A DNA stretch of 64,000 nucleotides from Patescibacteria group bacterium. GTDB lineage: Bacteria > Patescibacteriota > Patescibacteriia > 2-12-FULL-60-25. The stretch covers positions 1-64,000 of the forward strand of contig JAQTXZ010000001.1 in NCBI GenBank assembly GCA_028688515.1. Reading direction: 5' to 3'. The notes beneath the pieces are model-generated. The model ran no database searches, had not been told where the DNA came from, and saw only the letters and a program-made list of their open reading frames with translations. The position numbers were made by a program, and so were the translations under genes. Below, piece by piece: positions 32,131-39,876 of this stretch; position 1 is the first letter of the stretch; each line of letters begins with the position of its first letter.

Positions 32131-32955
32131 ATGCCGTTAAAAGTTTTGACTTTAGGCTCCGGAGTTTGTGCCAATAACTGCTTGCCCGGCAAGCGCCGTT
32201 TTCCTCCCGGATTTTTGATTAATTATAACAATCAACTTTTGCTGCTTGATGTGAGTGAAGGCGTCAGATTCCGCTTGGAAGACGCGGGGTATGATTACGG
32301 ACGGTTGACGAAAATCGCCGTCACGCACGTGCATCCTGATCACGCAGATCTCTCACCGTTTTTGCAGGCAAAACTTTGCCGCACGCTTTGGGGCGAGCCC
32401 GTCGAAGGTATGGAGCATTTGGATGTCTACATGCCGGAAATTTCCATCAAAGGATTTGAGGATGCTTGGAATTGGAGACACCCCGAAGCGGGAGGAAGGC
32501 TGAATCACATGCCGGAAAAATTTAAGTTTGATATACATCCGATGCGCGGAGAATGGGAAGAAGAGATTTTTCCTGGCTTAAAACTTAAAGCATTCGGAGT
32601 TTATCACGGCTTTGGTCAGCATCCGGCTTTAGGTTTTAGAGTCGAAGCCGAAGGCAAGTCGATCGTCTACACCGGCGATACTGGCATGGTGGAGTCTTTG
32701 TTTAAAAATGTCGAACCCGCGGATTTATTGATTGCGGATTGCGGAGTAAGAATCGGTCAGGAATATACCGGCGGGTACGGACACATGGGTCCGTCGCAAT
32801 GCGGCATGTTGGCGTATCGCAGCAAAGTCAAAGAACTTTGGTTGACGCATTATGTCGGTTACGATGCTCCTGCGGCAATGGAGGCTGAGGCGCGCAAATC
32901 CGGCTTTACAGGCACCCTCAAAGTCGCGACAGACGGTTTAACTTGGAACGTCTAG
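32131..32955 (+). CDS. metallo-beta-lactamase-fold hydrolase (RNase Z-like)
   Basis: A 274-residue MBL-fold protein. The metal motif HVHPDHAD (about residues 68-75), a later His (GVYHGFGQHP), YTGDTG and a final LTHYVG segment give the set of zinc ligands. N-terminal LTLGSGVCANNCLPGKRR resembles RNase Z and related hydrolases. The substrate cannot be told; RNase Z would fit tRNA 3' processing, but every tRNA here encodes CCA. TATAAT (ending 9 nt before ATG 32131) overlaps the tail of the tRNA terminator. Confidence 0.85.
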   Translation: MPLKVLTLGSGVCANNCLPGKRRFPPGFLINYNNQLLLLDVSEGVRFRLEDAGYDYGRLTKIAVTHVHPDHADLSPFLQAKLCRTLWGEPVEGMEHLDVYMPEISIKGFEDAWNWRHPEAGGRLNHMPEKFKFDIHPMRGEWEEEIFPGLKLKAFGVYHGFGQHPALGFRVEAEGKSIVYTGDTGMVESLFKNVEPADLLIADCGVRIGQEYTGGYGHMGPSQCGMLAYRSKVKELWLTHYVGYDAPAAMEAEARKSGFTGTLKVATDGLTWNV

Positions 32956-32967
32956 CCGTTTCCTTAT

Positions 32968-33115
32968 CTGTCATCTTCGGGCGAAGTCAGACGGAGACCC
33001 GGGGATCCAATAAAATCAATTTGTTTCATTTAATTTTACTTGGATTCCCGCCGCAACTAACCGCGGGAATGACAAAGGGGGGACGGATCCCCGCATTCGC
33101 GAGGATGACAAAAAG
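32968..33115. repeat. dispersed repeat family A
   Basis: 'tgtcatcttcgggcgaagtc', 'gagacccggggatccaat' and 'cgcgggaatgaca', followed by an extra 'gcgaggatgaca' end. Closest to the copy at 4426-4605. Confidence 0.8.
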
Positions 33116-33137
33116 GGAATGCGATCCGTAATCGTGT

Positions 33138-33143
33138 TATAAT
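33138..33143 (+). promoter_or_regulatory. -10 box, leaderless start of 33150 gene
   Basis: TATAAT 6 nt before ATG 33150. Confidence 0.6.
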
Positions 33144-33149
33144 GTCATT

Positions 33150-33419
33150 ATGTTCACACAAATACTCATCGGTTTGGTTTTGGTCGCAATTGGTGCGACC
33201 ATTACCATCAAAGCAAATACTGTTTATGATTGGTTCGGCTCCATGGATTTTGCGGACAAATATTTGGGCGCAGGCGGTTCGCGTCTAATGTATCGCCTAA
33301 TGGGAATCATACTGTGTCTTGTTGGATTCATGGTCGCAACCAATCTATGGAGTTCGTTTTTGCAGGCGACTTTGGGCAGCTGGTTGAATCTAAATCCAAA
33401 GAACGGACTTCCTAAATAA
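33150..33419 (+). CDS. small two-TM membrane protein
   Basis: An 89-residue protein with hydrophobic helices at about 4-22 and 48-68. The middle segment (DWFGSMDFADKYLGAGGSRLMYRLMG) is conserved-looking, with an aromatic and Gly-rich turn. No function recognised. It is first in a tight cluster: the methyltransferase gene starts 2 nt after its stop, so they are probably co-transcribed from the TATAAT. Confidence 0.75.
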   Translation: MFTQILIGLVLVAIGATITIKANTVYDWFGSMDFADKYLGAGGSRLMYRLMGIILCLVGFMVATNLWSSFLQATLGSWLNLNPKNGLPK

Positions 33420-33421
33420 AT

Positions 33422-34006
33422 ATGCAAGGTTTGGTTTTACGCAGCGGCACGGAGTTGATAAATCCATTTAAACTTTTGGAGCGCGTTGGCATTCGCCGCG
33501 GTTGGAAAGTCGCTGACATGGGCTGCGGCGCAACCGGGCATTTTGTAATACCGGCAGCGCAGTTGGTCGGTGCGGACGGCGAAGTTTTTGCCGTAGATAT
33601 TCGTCGCGATTTTTTGGAACATATCGAACGCATGGCCAAACATGAGCAGTTTTTTAACATTAAAACAGTTTGGGCTGACATGGATGTTTACGGAGCTACG
33701 CGAATCCCGGACGGCGAGCTCGATCTTTGTCTTTTGGTCAACAACCTTTATCTCTCGCAGAATCGTCCGGCTTTGATCCGCGAGATGGCCAGATTGACCA
33801 AGCCCGGCGGGCGCATCTTGGCCGTCGAGTGGAAAGCAACGGCAACGCTCATCGGTCCGCCATCGGACAGACGTTTAACGTCAGAACAAAGCCAGGCTAT
33901 TTGCCAAAGTCAGTATATGGAATTAATCGATGAGATAGACGTTGGTCATTCTCACTACGGTTTGCTGTACGAGAGGACGGAAGTCTCCGCAGAGGAGGAG
34001 TCTTGA
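33422..34006 (+). CDS. class I SAM-dependent methyltransferase
   Basis: A 194-residue methyltransferase of the UbiE/COQ5-like shape. SAM motif I is VADMGCGATGHF (about residues 25-36), the acidic end of strand 2 is VFAVDI, motif II is DLCLLVNNLYLS, motif III is KPGGRILAVEWK. The substrate is unknown. It is co-transcribed with the small membrane protein upstream and followed by another membrane protein gene. Confidence 0.87.
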   Translation: MQGLVLRSGTELINPFKLLERVGIRRGWKVADMGCGATGHFVIPAAQLVGADGEVFAVDIRRDFLEHIERMAKHEQFFNIKTVWADMDVYGATRIPDGELDLCLLVNNLYLSQNRPALIREMARLTKPGGRILAVEWKATATLIGPPSDRRLTSEQSQAICQSQYMELIDEIDVGHSHYGLLYERTEVSAEEES

Positions 34007-34052
34007 CGCGATATTGAAAGCAAAACTCGAAACGTGTAACGTGTAACGCGAT

Positions 34053-34454
34053 ATGAATCTACTCACACTCAATTTCTGGTTTCAGATGCAGCCGCCAATG
34101 TTCGTGTATTGGGTCGGGCTGGTCATGTTGGTGGTTTTCGCCGCTATGTCCATCATTGGTTTGGCTGCGAAAATATACGTCACAAAAGCCGGCATGGATA
34201 AACTCATGAAGCGCGCTGTCGGGAGAGCCGGTACTATGCTTCTAACTATGGGATTGTTCGGCCTGGCTCTGTACGGTTTCGTCTACGAGAGCGTGCCGAT
34301 TTTGAGTATGCGCGCTTGGCTGCTTGTTTGGTTGATTTGTCTCGGTGTTTGGGTTTGGAGCATTTTACGATATGTGAGAGTGGAAATTCCTGCTAAAAAA
34401 GAAATGGCCGCAGAACGCGAGAGGATGAACAAGTGGCTACCGAAGAAAAAGTAA
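34053..34454 (+). CDS. three-TM membrane protein
   Basis: A 133-residue protein with membrane helices at about 16-42, 60-78 and 88-106 and a basic, Lys/Glu-rich C-terminus (AKKEMAAERERMNKWLPKKK). No family recognised. It follows the methyltransferase gene by 46 nt, and the gap holds a short CGTGTAA heptamer array. A membrane-bound cluster of unknown role is suggested. Confidence 0.75.
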   Translation: MNLLTLNFWFQMQPPMFVYWVGLVMLVVFAAMSIIGLAAKIYVTKAGMDKLMKRAVGRAGTMLLTMGLFGLALYGFVYESVPILSMRAWLLVWLICLGVWVWSILRYVRVEIPAKKEMAAERERMNKWLPKKK

Positions 34455-34459
34455 ACTTA

Positions 34460-34580
34460 AAGCAAGAAGCAAGTAGCAAAGTTATAGCAAGTAGCAAATA
34501 GCAAAATTCAAATTGTTGGAGGCCTGCGGCATTTAAATATATCTAAATCGCGAAGCGCACCTGCAATTTGCTATTTGAAT
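34460..34580. repeat. heptamer arrays, AGCAAGT type, inverted
   Basis: AGCAAGA, AGCAAGT, AGCAAGT, AGCAAAT, AGCAAAA (two out of phase by an insert), then TTCAAATTG. Right arm: TGCAATTTGCTATTTGAA. Core about 60 nt. Confidence 0.7.
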
Positions 34581-34581
34581 T

Positions 34582-34938
34582 ATGTTGGTTAGCAATCAGT
34601 CATTTGGCAAGAGCGGCGAGGATATCGCTGCTTTGTTTTTTGAGGAAAAAGGTTACAGCATTGTTGATCGCAATTGGCGCTGCAAGTTTGGCGAGATAGA
34701 TGTCATTGCTCGTAAAAACGATGAGTGGCGATTTATCGAAGTCAAAACCCGCGGTTCAACCCGCTACGGCCAGCCCGAGGAATCGTTGACTCCGCGCAAG
34801 CGCGAGCATTTTTATAAGGCTATTCAGTGGTATACGCTGGAAAACAACATCGCTTCGCAAGATATTCACGCGGATGTTGTGGCTATAATTATCAATGAAA
34901 AAGAGTTTGATGTCCGCTGGCTGCCGGATGCCAACTGA
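34582..34938 (+). CDS. yraN: YraN/UPF0102 nuclease-like protein
   Basis: A 118-residue protein of the UPF0102 family, a small fold related to Holliday-junction and archaeal restriction-like nucleases. GKSGEDIAALFFEEKGY, DRNWRCKFGEIDVIA and FIEVKTR supply the E..GEIDVI..(I/V)EVKTR signature (Asp-Glu-x-Lys site at about residues 38-55). The cellular role in bacteria is not settled. ATG 34582 immediately follows the heptamer array. Confidence 0.93.
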   Translation: MLVSNQSFGKSGEDIAALFFEEKGYSIVDRNWRCKFGEIDVIARKNDEWRFIEVKTRGSTRYGQPEESLTPRKREHFYKAIQWYTLENNIASQDIHADVVAIIINEKEFDVRWLPDAN

Positions 34939-35190
34939 AAACCCTCCTACCTCCCTTTGCCTAGGGAGTAGTTAGATAGGCAACAAAGTTACTAAGCCTA
35001 ACTCACCCGGCCCTCTCTTACCCAAGAGAGGGTTCTGCCGGACTATCTAGCATGAAAACTCACAAGCACAAGGATGATGCGGTTCTCTCTCTTGGGTAAG
35101 AGAGAGCTAGAGTGAGTTAGGCAAAGTCGCTCAGCAACTTCTCCTTGATAAAGGAGAAGTTGTATCCGATGCGACAGGGGTTTCCCTATT
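34936..35190. repeat. composite palindromic repeat, family D
   Basis: Nested hairpins: 'cctacctccctttgcctaggg', then 'taactcacccggccctctcttacccaagagaggg', its inverse 'ctctctcttgggtaagagagag', then 'cttctccttgataaaggagaag'. It looks like one element inserted into another. It fills the gap between yraN and the next promoter; no gene seen. Confidence 0.75.
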
Positions 35191-35236
35191 TTTAGCCAAA
35201 TATAGGTCAAATTAGACCTGTCCGGCCCATTTGCCC

Positions 35237-35265
35237 TTGACAAAAGGGGCGATTTGTGCTTTAAT
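35237..35265 (+). promoter_or_regulatory. strong consensus promoter
   Basis: TTGACA (35237-35242), 17-nt spacer, TTTAAT (35260-35265). It gives a leader of about 43 nt before the 35315 gene, with AAGGAG 8 nt before the ATG. Confidence 0.85.
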
Positions 35266-35314
35266 GCAGACCATCAACCAGCGCTGAAGCGCATTGACAC
35301 AAGGAGAAGTCACC

Positions 35315-35542
35315 ATGGCGAAGCAGAAGGCACGGCTGAGACGCGGGGGACATCGAGTCCCCGAAAATCTTTTTCTGAAGAGCGACGGCAATTCGAACAT
35401 GAGCACGACGGGCCCCGCGACGACGGCTAGCGGCTCCATCAACGGCGGAGGGCGGTTCACGGGCGACGCGAGCGTCGCGCCGGCCCAGATCGCCCCGATC
35501 GCCACCACGGGCTCGACGGCCCAGGCGCGCAACATTCTCTGA
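35315..35542 (+). CDS. small Gly/Ser/Thr-rich protein
   Basis: A 75-residue protein with a basic head (MAKQKARLRRGGHRVPENLF) and a low-complexity tail of Ser, Thr, Gly and Ala (MSTTGPATTASGSINGG). No signal peptide. It has one of the best promoters and ribosome sites in the window, so it is probably highly expressed. No known family. The transcript goes on for about 260 nt as a structured 3' region. Confidence 0.7.
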   Translation: MAKQKARLRRGGHRVPENLFLKSDGNSNMSTTGPATTASGSINGGGRFTGDASVAPAQIAPIATTGSTAQARNIL

Positions 35543-35805
35543 CGACCACTCCGCGCCGGCCGCCGCAGCAGCAGAAGGTGTAGAGCTCGCGAGTGACATT
35601 GCCGGCATGACCCGCCAATAGTCCTCGCAGACTACACCACACAACTCCTTCACCTCGTCGACGGCAACACGCCGCCGACGCACCCCGCACCTTCCACCTA
35701 CGGACCGCGACTTCATCGCCGTCCGCCTCGGTGCCGAGAACCTCACTCTCGGCACCGCCAACCCCCAAAGTAGATGATTAAATCATCGTCCGCTTTGGGG
35801 GTTTT
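35543..35805 (+). ncRNA. structured 3' UTR / possible sRNA with terminator
   Basis: A GC-rich stretch without convincing coding frame. It contains a perfect 11-bp hairpin (CGGTGCCGAGA 35729-35739 with TCTCGGCACCG 35747-35757). It ends in a terminator formed by AACCCCCAAAG (35760-35770) and CTTTGGGGGTT (35793-35803) with an inner ATGAT/ATCAT stem and TTTT. The length is unusual for a 3' UTR in this compact genome. Confidence 0.5.
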
Positions 35806-35815
35806 GCGTTTCACT

Positions 35816-35900
35816 TGCGTACATAACGTGCATCACGTACCTGCATGCATCCGACGACGTTATGTACGTTATGCACGCTATGTACGTTATGTACGCTAGT
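35816..35900. repeat. inverted 9-mer arrays, CGTTATGTA type
   Basis: CGTTATGTA, CGTTATGCA, CGCTATGTA, CGTTATGTA in 9-nt phase (about 35867-35897), with an inverse arm GTACATAACGTGCATCACGTAC at 35820-35842. It reaches the stop of queA. Confidence 0.75.
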
Positions 35901-37083
35901 TGATAAACATCGCATCCCCGAAAGAGTAAAATCTGTAATCATTGGCGATTGCCTCGCGGTAGGCATTGAGTACAAAAGAACGCCCGGCGTCCTCCGTACC
36001 ACGCACATCGTACGGCGTGCCACGTTTATTCATCCTGTGTTGAGCAAAAGCGCTGACGAGTACGACAAGCGTCGATTCGGGCAAATGAAAGTTGGTTATC
36101 ATTGCGTCGACAACGTTGAATTTGTCGCCGGGCTTTATAAAAATAGAAGTGAAGCCACGGTGATCCCCCCTGCTCCCCTTGGTAAGGGGGAGTGATTCGA
36201 GTGCGCGGACTGTTGTGGTGCCAACGGCAATCACACGTCCGCCCCGCGATTTTGTTGCCTTAATCGCATCAACCGTTTCTTGCGGCACATCAATCCATTC
36301 TTCATGCATCACATGTTCTTCCAAAGTCTCTGCCATCACGGGGCGGAATGTGCCGAGTCCGACGTGCAGAGTCACTGACGCGAAATTGATGTTTTGTTTT
36401 TTGAGTTTTTCTATCAACTCCGGAGTAAAGTGAAAGCCGGCTGTCGGCGCTGCGGCAGAACCGGTTTTTTCAGCATAGACTGTTTGATAATCATCCAAAC
36501 TCTCAAACTGTTTTACATATGGCGGAGTTGGGACTTGTCCGTGACTGTCCGCGAATGCAAAAACTTGTTCATTGGAAATGTTAAAGCGCAAAAGTACGGA
36601 ACCGTCCGGCAACTTTTCGATGAGCGCTGCCTTTACGTCATCTGCAAAAAGCAGCTCGTCGTTGAGGTTCAACTTCTTGCCTGGTTTGACGAGCGCTAGC
36701 CAATTCTCACCTTGCGGCCTAAGCAAAAAGACTTCGAACAATCTTTCCTTCGTTTCCTTCTTTTTGTCATCCTCGGGCGAAGTCCGACGTAGACCCGGGG
36801 ATCTAGTAGAATTAATTTTATCATATTGGATTCCCGCCTCTGCGAGAATGACAGAAGGGGTGGCGTTTGAAGTGGCGCTCAATCTCGCTCTAAAAACCTT
36901 GGTATCATTCCAAATTAAAAGATCGCCCGGGCGCAAAAATTCGGGCAGGTCAAAAAAATGTTTGTGCTCTATTTTTTGCGAACTACACGTCAAAACCATC
37001 ATTTTTGAGTGGTCTCGCGGACGGATCGGTTTTTGAGCTATGCGTTCTTGCGGCAGCTCGTACCAAAAATCTTTGGTCAACAT
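35896..37083 (-). CDS. queA: tRNA ribosyltransferase-isomerase QueA with in-frame repeat
   Basis: S-adenosylmethionine:tRNA ribosyltransferase-isomerase, the queuosine pathway step that makes epoxyqueuosine from 7-aminomethyl-deazaguanine tRNA. Signatures: YELPQERIAQKPIRPRDHSKMM, LLIWNDTKV, FLLRPQGENWLALVKPGKK, GSAAAPTAGFHFTPELI, HVGLGTFRPV and YREAIANDYRFYSFGDAM. Residues about 85-115 (VILAEAGIQYDK... SPGLRR) come from a family A repeat and have no counterpart in QueA. ATG 37083 avoids the heptamer array. No other que genes are in the window. Confidence 0.95.
   Translation of the reverse strand: MLTKDFWYELPQERIAQKPIRPRDHSKMMVLTCSSQKIEHKHFFDLPEFLRPGDLLIWNDTKVFRARLSATSNATPSVILAEAGIQYDKINSTRSPGLRRTSPEDDKKKETKERLFEVFLLRPQGENWLALVKPGKKLNLNDELLFADDVKAALIEKLPDGSVLLRFNISNEQVFAFADSHGQVPTPPYVKQFESLDDYQTVYAEKTGSAAAPTAGFHFTPELIEKLKKQNINFASVTLHVGLGTFRPVMAETLEEHVMHEEWIDVPQETVDAIKATKSRGGRVIAVGTTTVRALESLPLTKGSRGDHRGFTSIFIKPGDKFNVVDAMITNFHLPESTLVVLVSAFAQHRMNKRGTPYDVRGTEDAGRSFVLNAYREAIANDYRFYSFGDAMFIN
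36764..36853. repeat. family A repeat inside queA
   Basis: 'tgtcatcctcgggcgaagtc', 'gtagacccggggatct' and 'gcgagaatgaca'. It lies in a surface-loop position of QueA and keeps the reading frame. Confidence 0.85.
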
Positions 37084-37090
37084 ATCGGTC

Positions 37091-37125
37091 GTACAACGTA
37101 CCACGTACAACGTACCACGTACAAC
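37091..37125. repeat. perfect heptamer array, GTACAAC/GTACCAC
   Basis: Five units alternating GTACAAC and GTACCAC in exact 7-nt phase, between the divergent queA and rpmE. Confidence 0.9.
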
Positions 37126-37134
37126 GTTCGGTCC

Positions 37135-37163
37135 TTGCCAAATTTGGGGGAGTTTGTTAATCT
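37135..37163 (+). promoter_or_regulatory. rpmE promoter
   Basis: TTGCCA (37135-37140), 17-nt spacer, TAATCT (37158-37163), 9 nt before ATG 37173; leaderless type. Confidence 0.65.
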
Positions 37164-37172
37164 GTGCCCATT

Positions 37173-37484
37173 ATGAAAGCTAGCATCCATCCGGCATATT
37201 ACCCGGACGCCAAGATTGTCTGCGCATGCGGCAATGAGGTAACTGTCGGTTCGACGGTTAAAGAGATCCATGTGGAGTTGTGTTCCAACTGCCATCCTTT
37301 TTATACAGGCAAAAAGGTTTTGTTGGATACCGAAGGACGCGTAGAAAAGTTTAAGGGCAAGGCAGCTGCCAAGCAGGCTAAAGAAGGTTCTGTTTTGGGC
37401 AAAAAAGCCAAGACCGAAAAGCGCGCCAAGGCCAAGGCGGAAAAGCGAGCGGCAAAACAACCGAGCGCGCTCATCGAAGAATAA
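37173..37484 (+). CDS. rpmE: 50S ribosomal protein L31
   Basis: L31 of the zinc (C+) type: CAC near residue 18 and CSNC near 37 supply four Cys, followed by the conserved HPFYTGKK. At 103 residues it is longer than the usual 66-75. The extra C-terminal 40 residues are Lys/Ala/Glu-rich and helical (GKKAKTEKRAKAKAEKRAAK), as often seen in CPR ribosomal proteins. The start at ATG 37173 is fixed by the promoter. Confidence 0.95.
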   Translation: MKASIHPAYYPDAKIVCACGNEVTVGSTVKEIHVELCSNCHPFYTGKKVLLDTEGRVEKFKGKAAAKQAKEGSVLGKKAKTEKRAKAKAEKRAAKQPSALIEE

Positions 37485-37493
37485 CCGGGATTG

Positions 37494-37560
37494 TAACGGG
37501 TAACGAGCAGTTGTCAGCGGGTGTTTAAATAGACTCGTTGCCGGGTGCGGTTACCTGTTT
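37494..37560. repeat. heptamer array, GTAACGG type
   Basis: GTAACGG, GTAACGA then core and an inverse CGGTTACC. It lies between rpmE and prfA. Confidence 0.6.
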
Positions 37561-37566
37561 TATTTT

Positions 37567-38634
37567 ATGCCAGATTTATTGGAAAGTTTAAAACAAGCCA
37601 AGGATCGTTTGACTGAATTGGAGGCACGGATGTCAGATCCTGAAGTGCTCGGAAATCCTGCCAAAGTCAGGGAGATTTCTCGTACATATTCAGAAGTGAA
37701 AAATTTGGTAAAAATCGGCGAAGCGTTTGCGTCGGTAAAAAAGGCTTTGGATGATACAGAACAAGCTGCGGCATCTGACGATGCGGAATTAAAGTCTATG
37801 GCAGAAGTTGAACTTCCGCATTTAAAAGAGGATTTTGAAAAAACCAAAGAGGCTTTTGAAATTGCACTCGTTCCTCCCGGCCCATACGATCACTCAAACG
37901 CGATCGTGGAAATCCGTGCAGGAGTCGGCGGAGAAGAAGCGGCAATTTTTGCGGCGGATCTTTTTAGAATGATCAATCGTTTTGCGGAACGCCACGGTTG
38001 GAAGACTTCTCTGGCAAGCGAATCCGCGGCTGAACAGGGAGGATATAAAGAAATTATTTTTAATGTTCAAGGCGAAGGCGCGTACGGTTTGCTTAAAACG
38101 GAAATGGGCGTGCATCGCGTGCAGCGCGTTCCGGAAACGGAAAAACAAGGACGTATCCATACTTCGACTGCAACCGTCGCGGTTTTGCCGGAGCTCGAAG
38201 AATCAGAATTAAAAATCGACGCCAAGGATTTGCGCATTGATACTTTTTGCGCCGGCGGCAAAGGTGGCCAATCGGTCAACACGACATATTCTGCCGTGCG
38301 CATAACTCACATTCCAACCAACACTGTCGTCAACTGTCAGGATGAGCGTTCGCAGCTGCAAAACCGCGAACGCGCCATGCAGATTTTGCGCGCCAGGATT
38401 TGGGAGCACCAAGAGATGGAGCGCCGTGCAAAATTGGACAGCGAACGCAGATCGCAAATCGGTTCGGGCGACCGTTCGGAAAAAATCAGAACTTACAATT
38501 ATCCGCAGGATAGAATTACGGATCATCGCATCAAAAAATCTTGGCACAATATTCAATACATTTTAGATGGTGATTTGGATCAAATAATCGCTGCCGTAAA
38601 AAGCGGGAAGATGGGGAACGAGGCGGAAGAATAA
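37567..38634 (+). CDS. prfA: peptide chain release factor 1
   Basis: Reads UAA and UAG and triggers peptide release. The 355-residue protein has the RF1-type codon-recognition segment near [17 protein letters not shown], the catalytic GGQ motif in [16 protein letters not shown] and the usual C-terminal [23 protein letters not shown]. Pro-Glu-Thr replaces the commoner Pro-Ala-Thr at the anticodon-like tripeptide. It is single-gene, followed by a 9-mer repeat. Confidence 0.96.
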   Translation: MPDLLESLKQAKDRLTELEARMSDPEVLGNPAKVREISRTYSEVKNLVKIGEAFASVKKALDDTEQAAASDDAELKSMAEVELPHLKEDFEKTKEAFEIALVPPGPYDHSNAIVEIRAGVGGEEAAIFAADLFRMINRFAERHGWKTSLASESAAEQGGYKEIIFNVQGEGAYGLLKTEMGVHRVQRVPETEKQGRIHTSTATVAVLPELEESELKIDAKDLRIDTFCAGGKGGQSVNTTYSAVRITHIPTNTVVNCQDERSQLQNRERAMQILRARIWEHQEMERRAKLDSERRSQIGSGDRSEKIRTYNYPQDRITDHRIKKSWHNIQYILDGDLDQIIAAVKSGKMGNEAEE

Positions 38635-38672
38635 CAGAGTCCATAAAGTCCTTAAAGTCCTTAAAGTTCTTG
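38634..38672. repeat. 9-mer array, AGTCCTTAA type
   Basis: AGTCCATAA, AGTCCTTAA, AGTCCTTAA, AGTTCTTG in 9-nt phase after the prfA stop. Same unit as 5829-5895. Confidence 0.8.
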
Positions 38673-38798
38673 AATCTGTGGGCATATTTACTATTGACAG
38701 AAATGGTTTTTTAGTGTAAGAAGAAATGACGCAATTGTGCGTTTACATCGCCAACCCCCTTTGCGTAAAGCTATGGGGGATCATCGAGGAGGCACGCG

Positions 38799-39653
38799 AT
38801 GATGTTCTATTCATGGGCAGTTCTGTTTCTTTCGCTGACTGTTCTGGCTGCTTGCGGAGGGGGTGAGTTCTCCGCTTTTCCAGATGGCCCGCAGGTCGAC
38901 GCCGGCCACGACGTCAATGCCGTCGACCACTACGTCGGCGATGCAAAACTAGACGTTCAGCCGGACATCATCGGCCGTGACGTCATCACGAGCGACGTCG
39001 TCGACGCGTCCAACGACGTTATCGACGCCGGACAAGATGTACAGCCCGATGTCGTCACGGAGGTCGGAACGGACGCTCAGCCTGACGTCGTTGCCGAAGT
39101 CAGTGTCGACGCCAAGCCGGACGTTGTCGCGGATGCCAAGCCGGATGTTATCGTCGACGCCGGCCATGATGCTGACCTGGCTGACGCAAGCCCGGAAGAC
39201 GTCTGCCAGACGTTGGGCGTGAACGGTTGGATATCTGTTATCGTCAACTTTCAGGATTCCGCACCCAATAACAAGGTGCTGGGAGTCTTTGGAAAGAGCA
39301 CGATCTACGGTCCGGACGGCGGGTCGAACGGTTACGAGATCTGGAAGCAGGCGTCGGATTCAACCCAACACTGGGTTGTTGCAAGACCAATCCAGTCCGT
39401 GGACAGCGCGATGCTGTTGGTTGATCCGGGCTTTGCCGCCATCGGCGAGCAGGACTTCTCGCAGTGGGTCCATCTGTGCCCGTCTGCAGGATGTCTCGAC
39501 TCGGTATGGGTCTACGTTTGCGAGGGCAAGACCTTGCTTGGTACGGTCAACGGGCTTAATTATTCTCCGCCCACGGCACGGGTGACCATCGTACCTTCCG
39601 GCGGACCGTGGGGCATTACCGAGATCAAGGTGACGCTCAATAGTGTCAACTGA
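38799..39653 (+). CDS. lipoprotein with Asp-Val repeat stalk
   Basis: A 284-residue lipoprotein. The signal peptide ends in the lipobox LAAC (Cys at about residue 19), followed by GGG. Residues about 30-130 are repeats built on (D/Q)xDV and KPDVV units (DAQPDVVAEV, DAKPDVVADA), giving a very acidic stalk. The C-terminal globular domain (about 135-284) has a few Cys and a beta-rich pattern (STIYGPDGGSNGYEIWKQ). Stalks of this type occur in myxobacterial lipoproteins. GAGGAGG precedes ATG 38799 by about 8 nt. TTGACA (about 38694) may be its -35. Function unknown. Confidence 0.85.
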   Translation: MMFYSWAVLFLSLTVLAACGGGEFSAFPDGPQVDAGHDVNAVDHYVGDAKLDVQPDIIGRDVITSDVVDASNDVIDAGQDVQPDVVTEVGTDAQPDVVAEVSVDAKPDVVADAKPDVIVDAGHDADLADASPEDVCQTLGVNGWISVIVNFQDSAPNNKVLGVFGKSTIYGPDGGSNGYEIWKQASDSTQHWVVARPIQSVDSAMLLVDPGFAAIGEQDFSQWVHLCPSAGCLDSVWVYVCEGKTLLGTVNGLNYSPPTARVTIVPSGGPWGITEIKVTLNSVN

Positions 39654-39716
39654 CCTCGCCGGGTCGGTCGATCTATGGCTCGCTTGCGCATCCTAGCGCG
39701 GGCGGGTCTTTTTGTT
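39652..39716 (+). terminator. terminator of Asp-Val lipoprotein gene
   Basis: ACCTCGCC and GGGCGGGT pair around a GC-rich branched loop, followed by CTTTTTG. Confidence 0.65.
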
Positions 39717-39732
39717 TTCTGAGTTGACCTTT

Positions 39733-39827
39733 ATGCTGTAGAGACGCAAAATCTTGCGTATAGCTTAAAACCGCAAATTAGATAAACAGTTTTAGGTTAG
39801 ACGCAAGATTTTGCGTCTCTACAGCAT
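39733..39827. repeat. perfect inverted repeat, GTAGAGACGC family
   Basis: Two perfect 27-bp arms (39733-39759 and 39801-39827), each containing GTAGAGACGCAAAATCTTGCG, enclose 41 bp with an inner TAAAAC/GTTTTA pair. No ORF. A MITE-like element. A smaller relative is at 61720-61752. Confidence 0.9.
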
Positions 39828-39841
39828 TGTGAGTGGATGGG

Positions 39842-39870
39842 TTGACGCGTTGGGCGGGTTTTGGTACACT
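39842..39870 (+). promoter_or_regulatory. rpsB promoter
   Basis: TTGACG (39842-39847), 17-nt spacer, TACACT (39865-39870). Confidence 0.7.
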
Positions 39871-39876
39871 CCTAGC

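Noticed and set aside
37091-37125. Heptamer arrays as CRISPR repeats
   Set aside because: Units are 7 nt without spacers, there are no cas genes, and the unit differs at each locus.
37567-38634. Recoding of UGA as in some CPR lineages
   Set aside because: UGA ends several conserved genes at the expected place (for example 3882-3884 and 47143-47145), and no conserved gene has an internal UGA.
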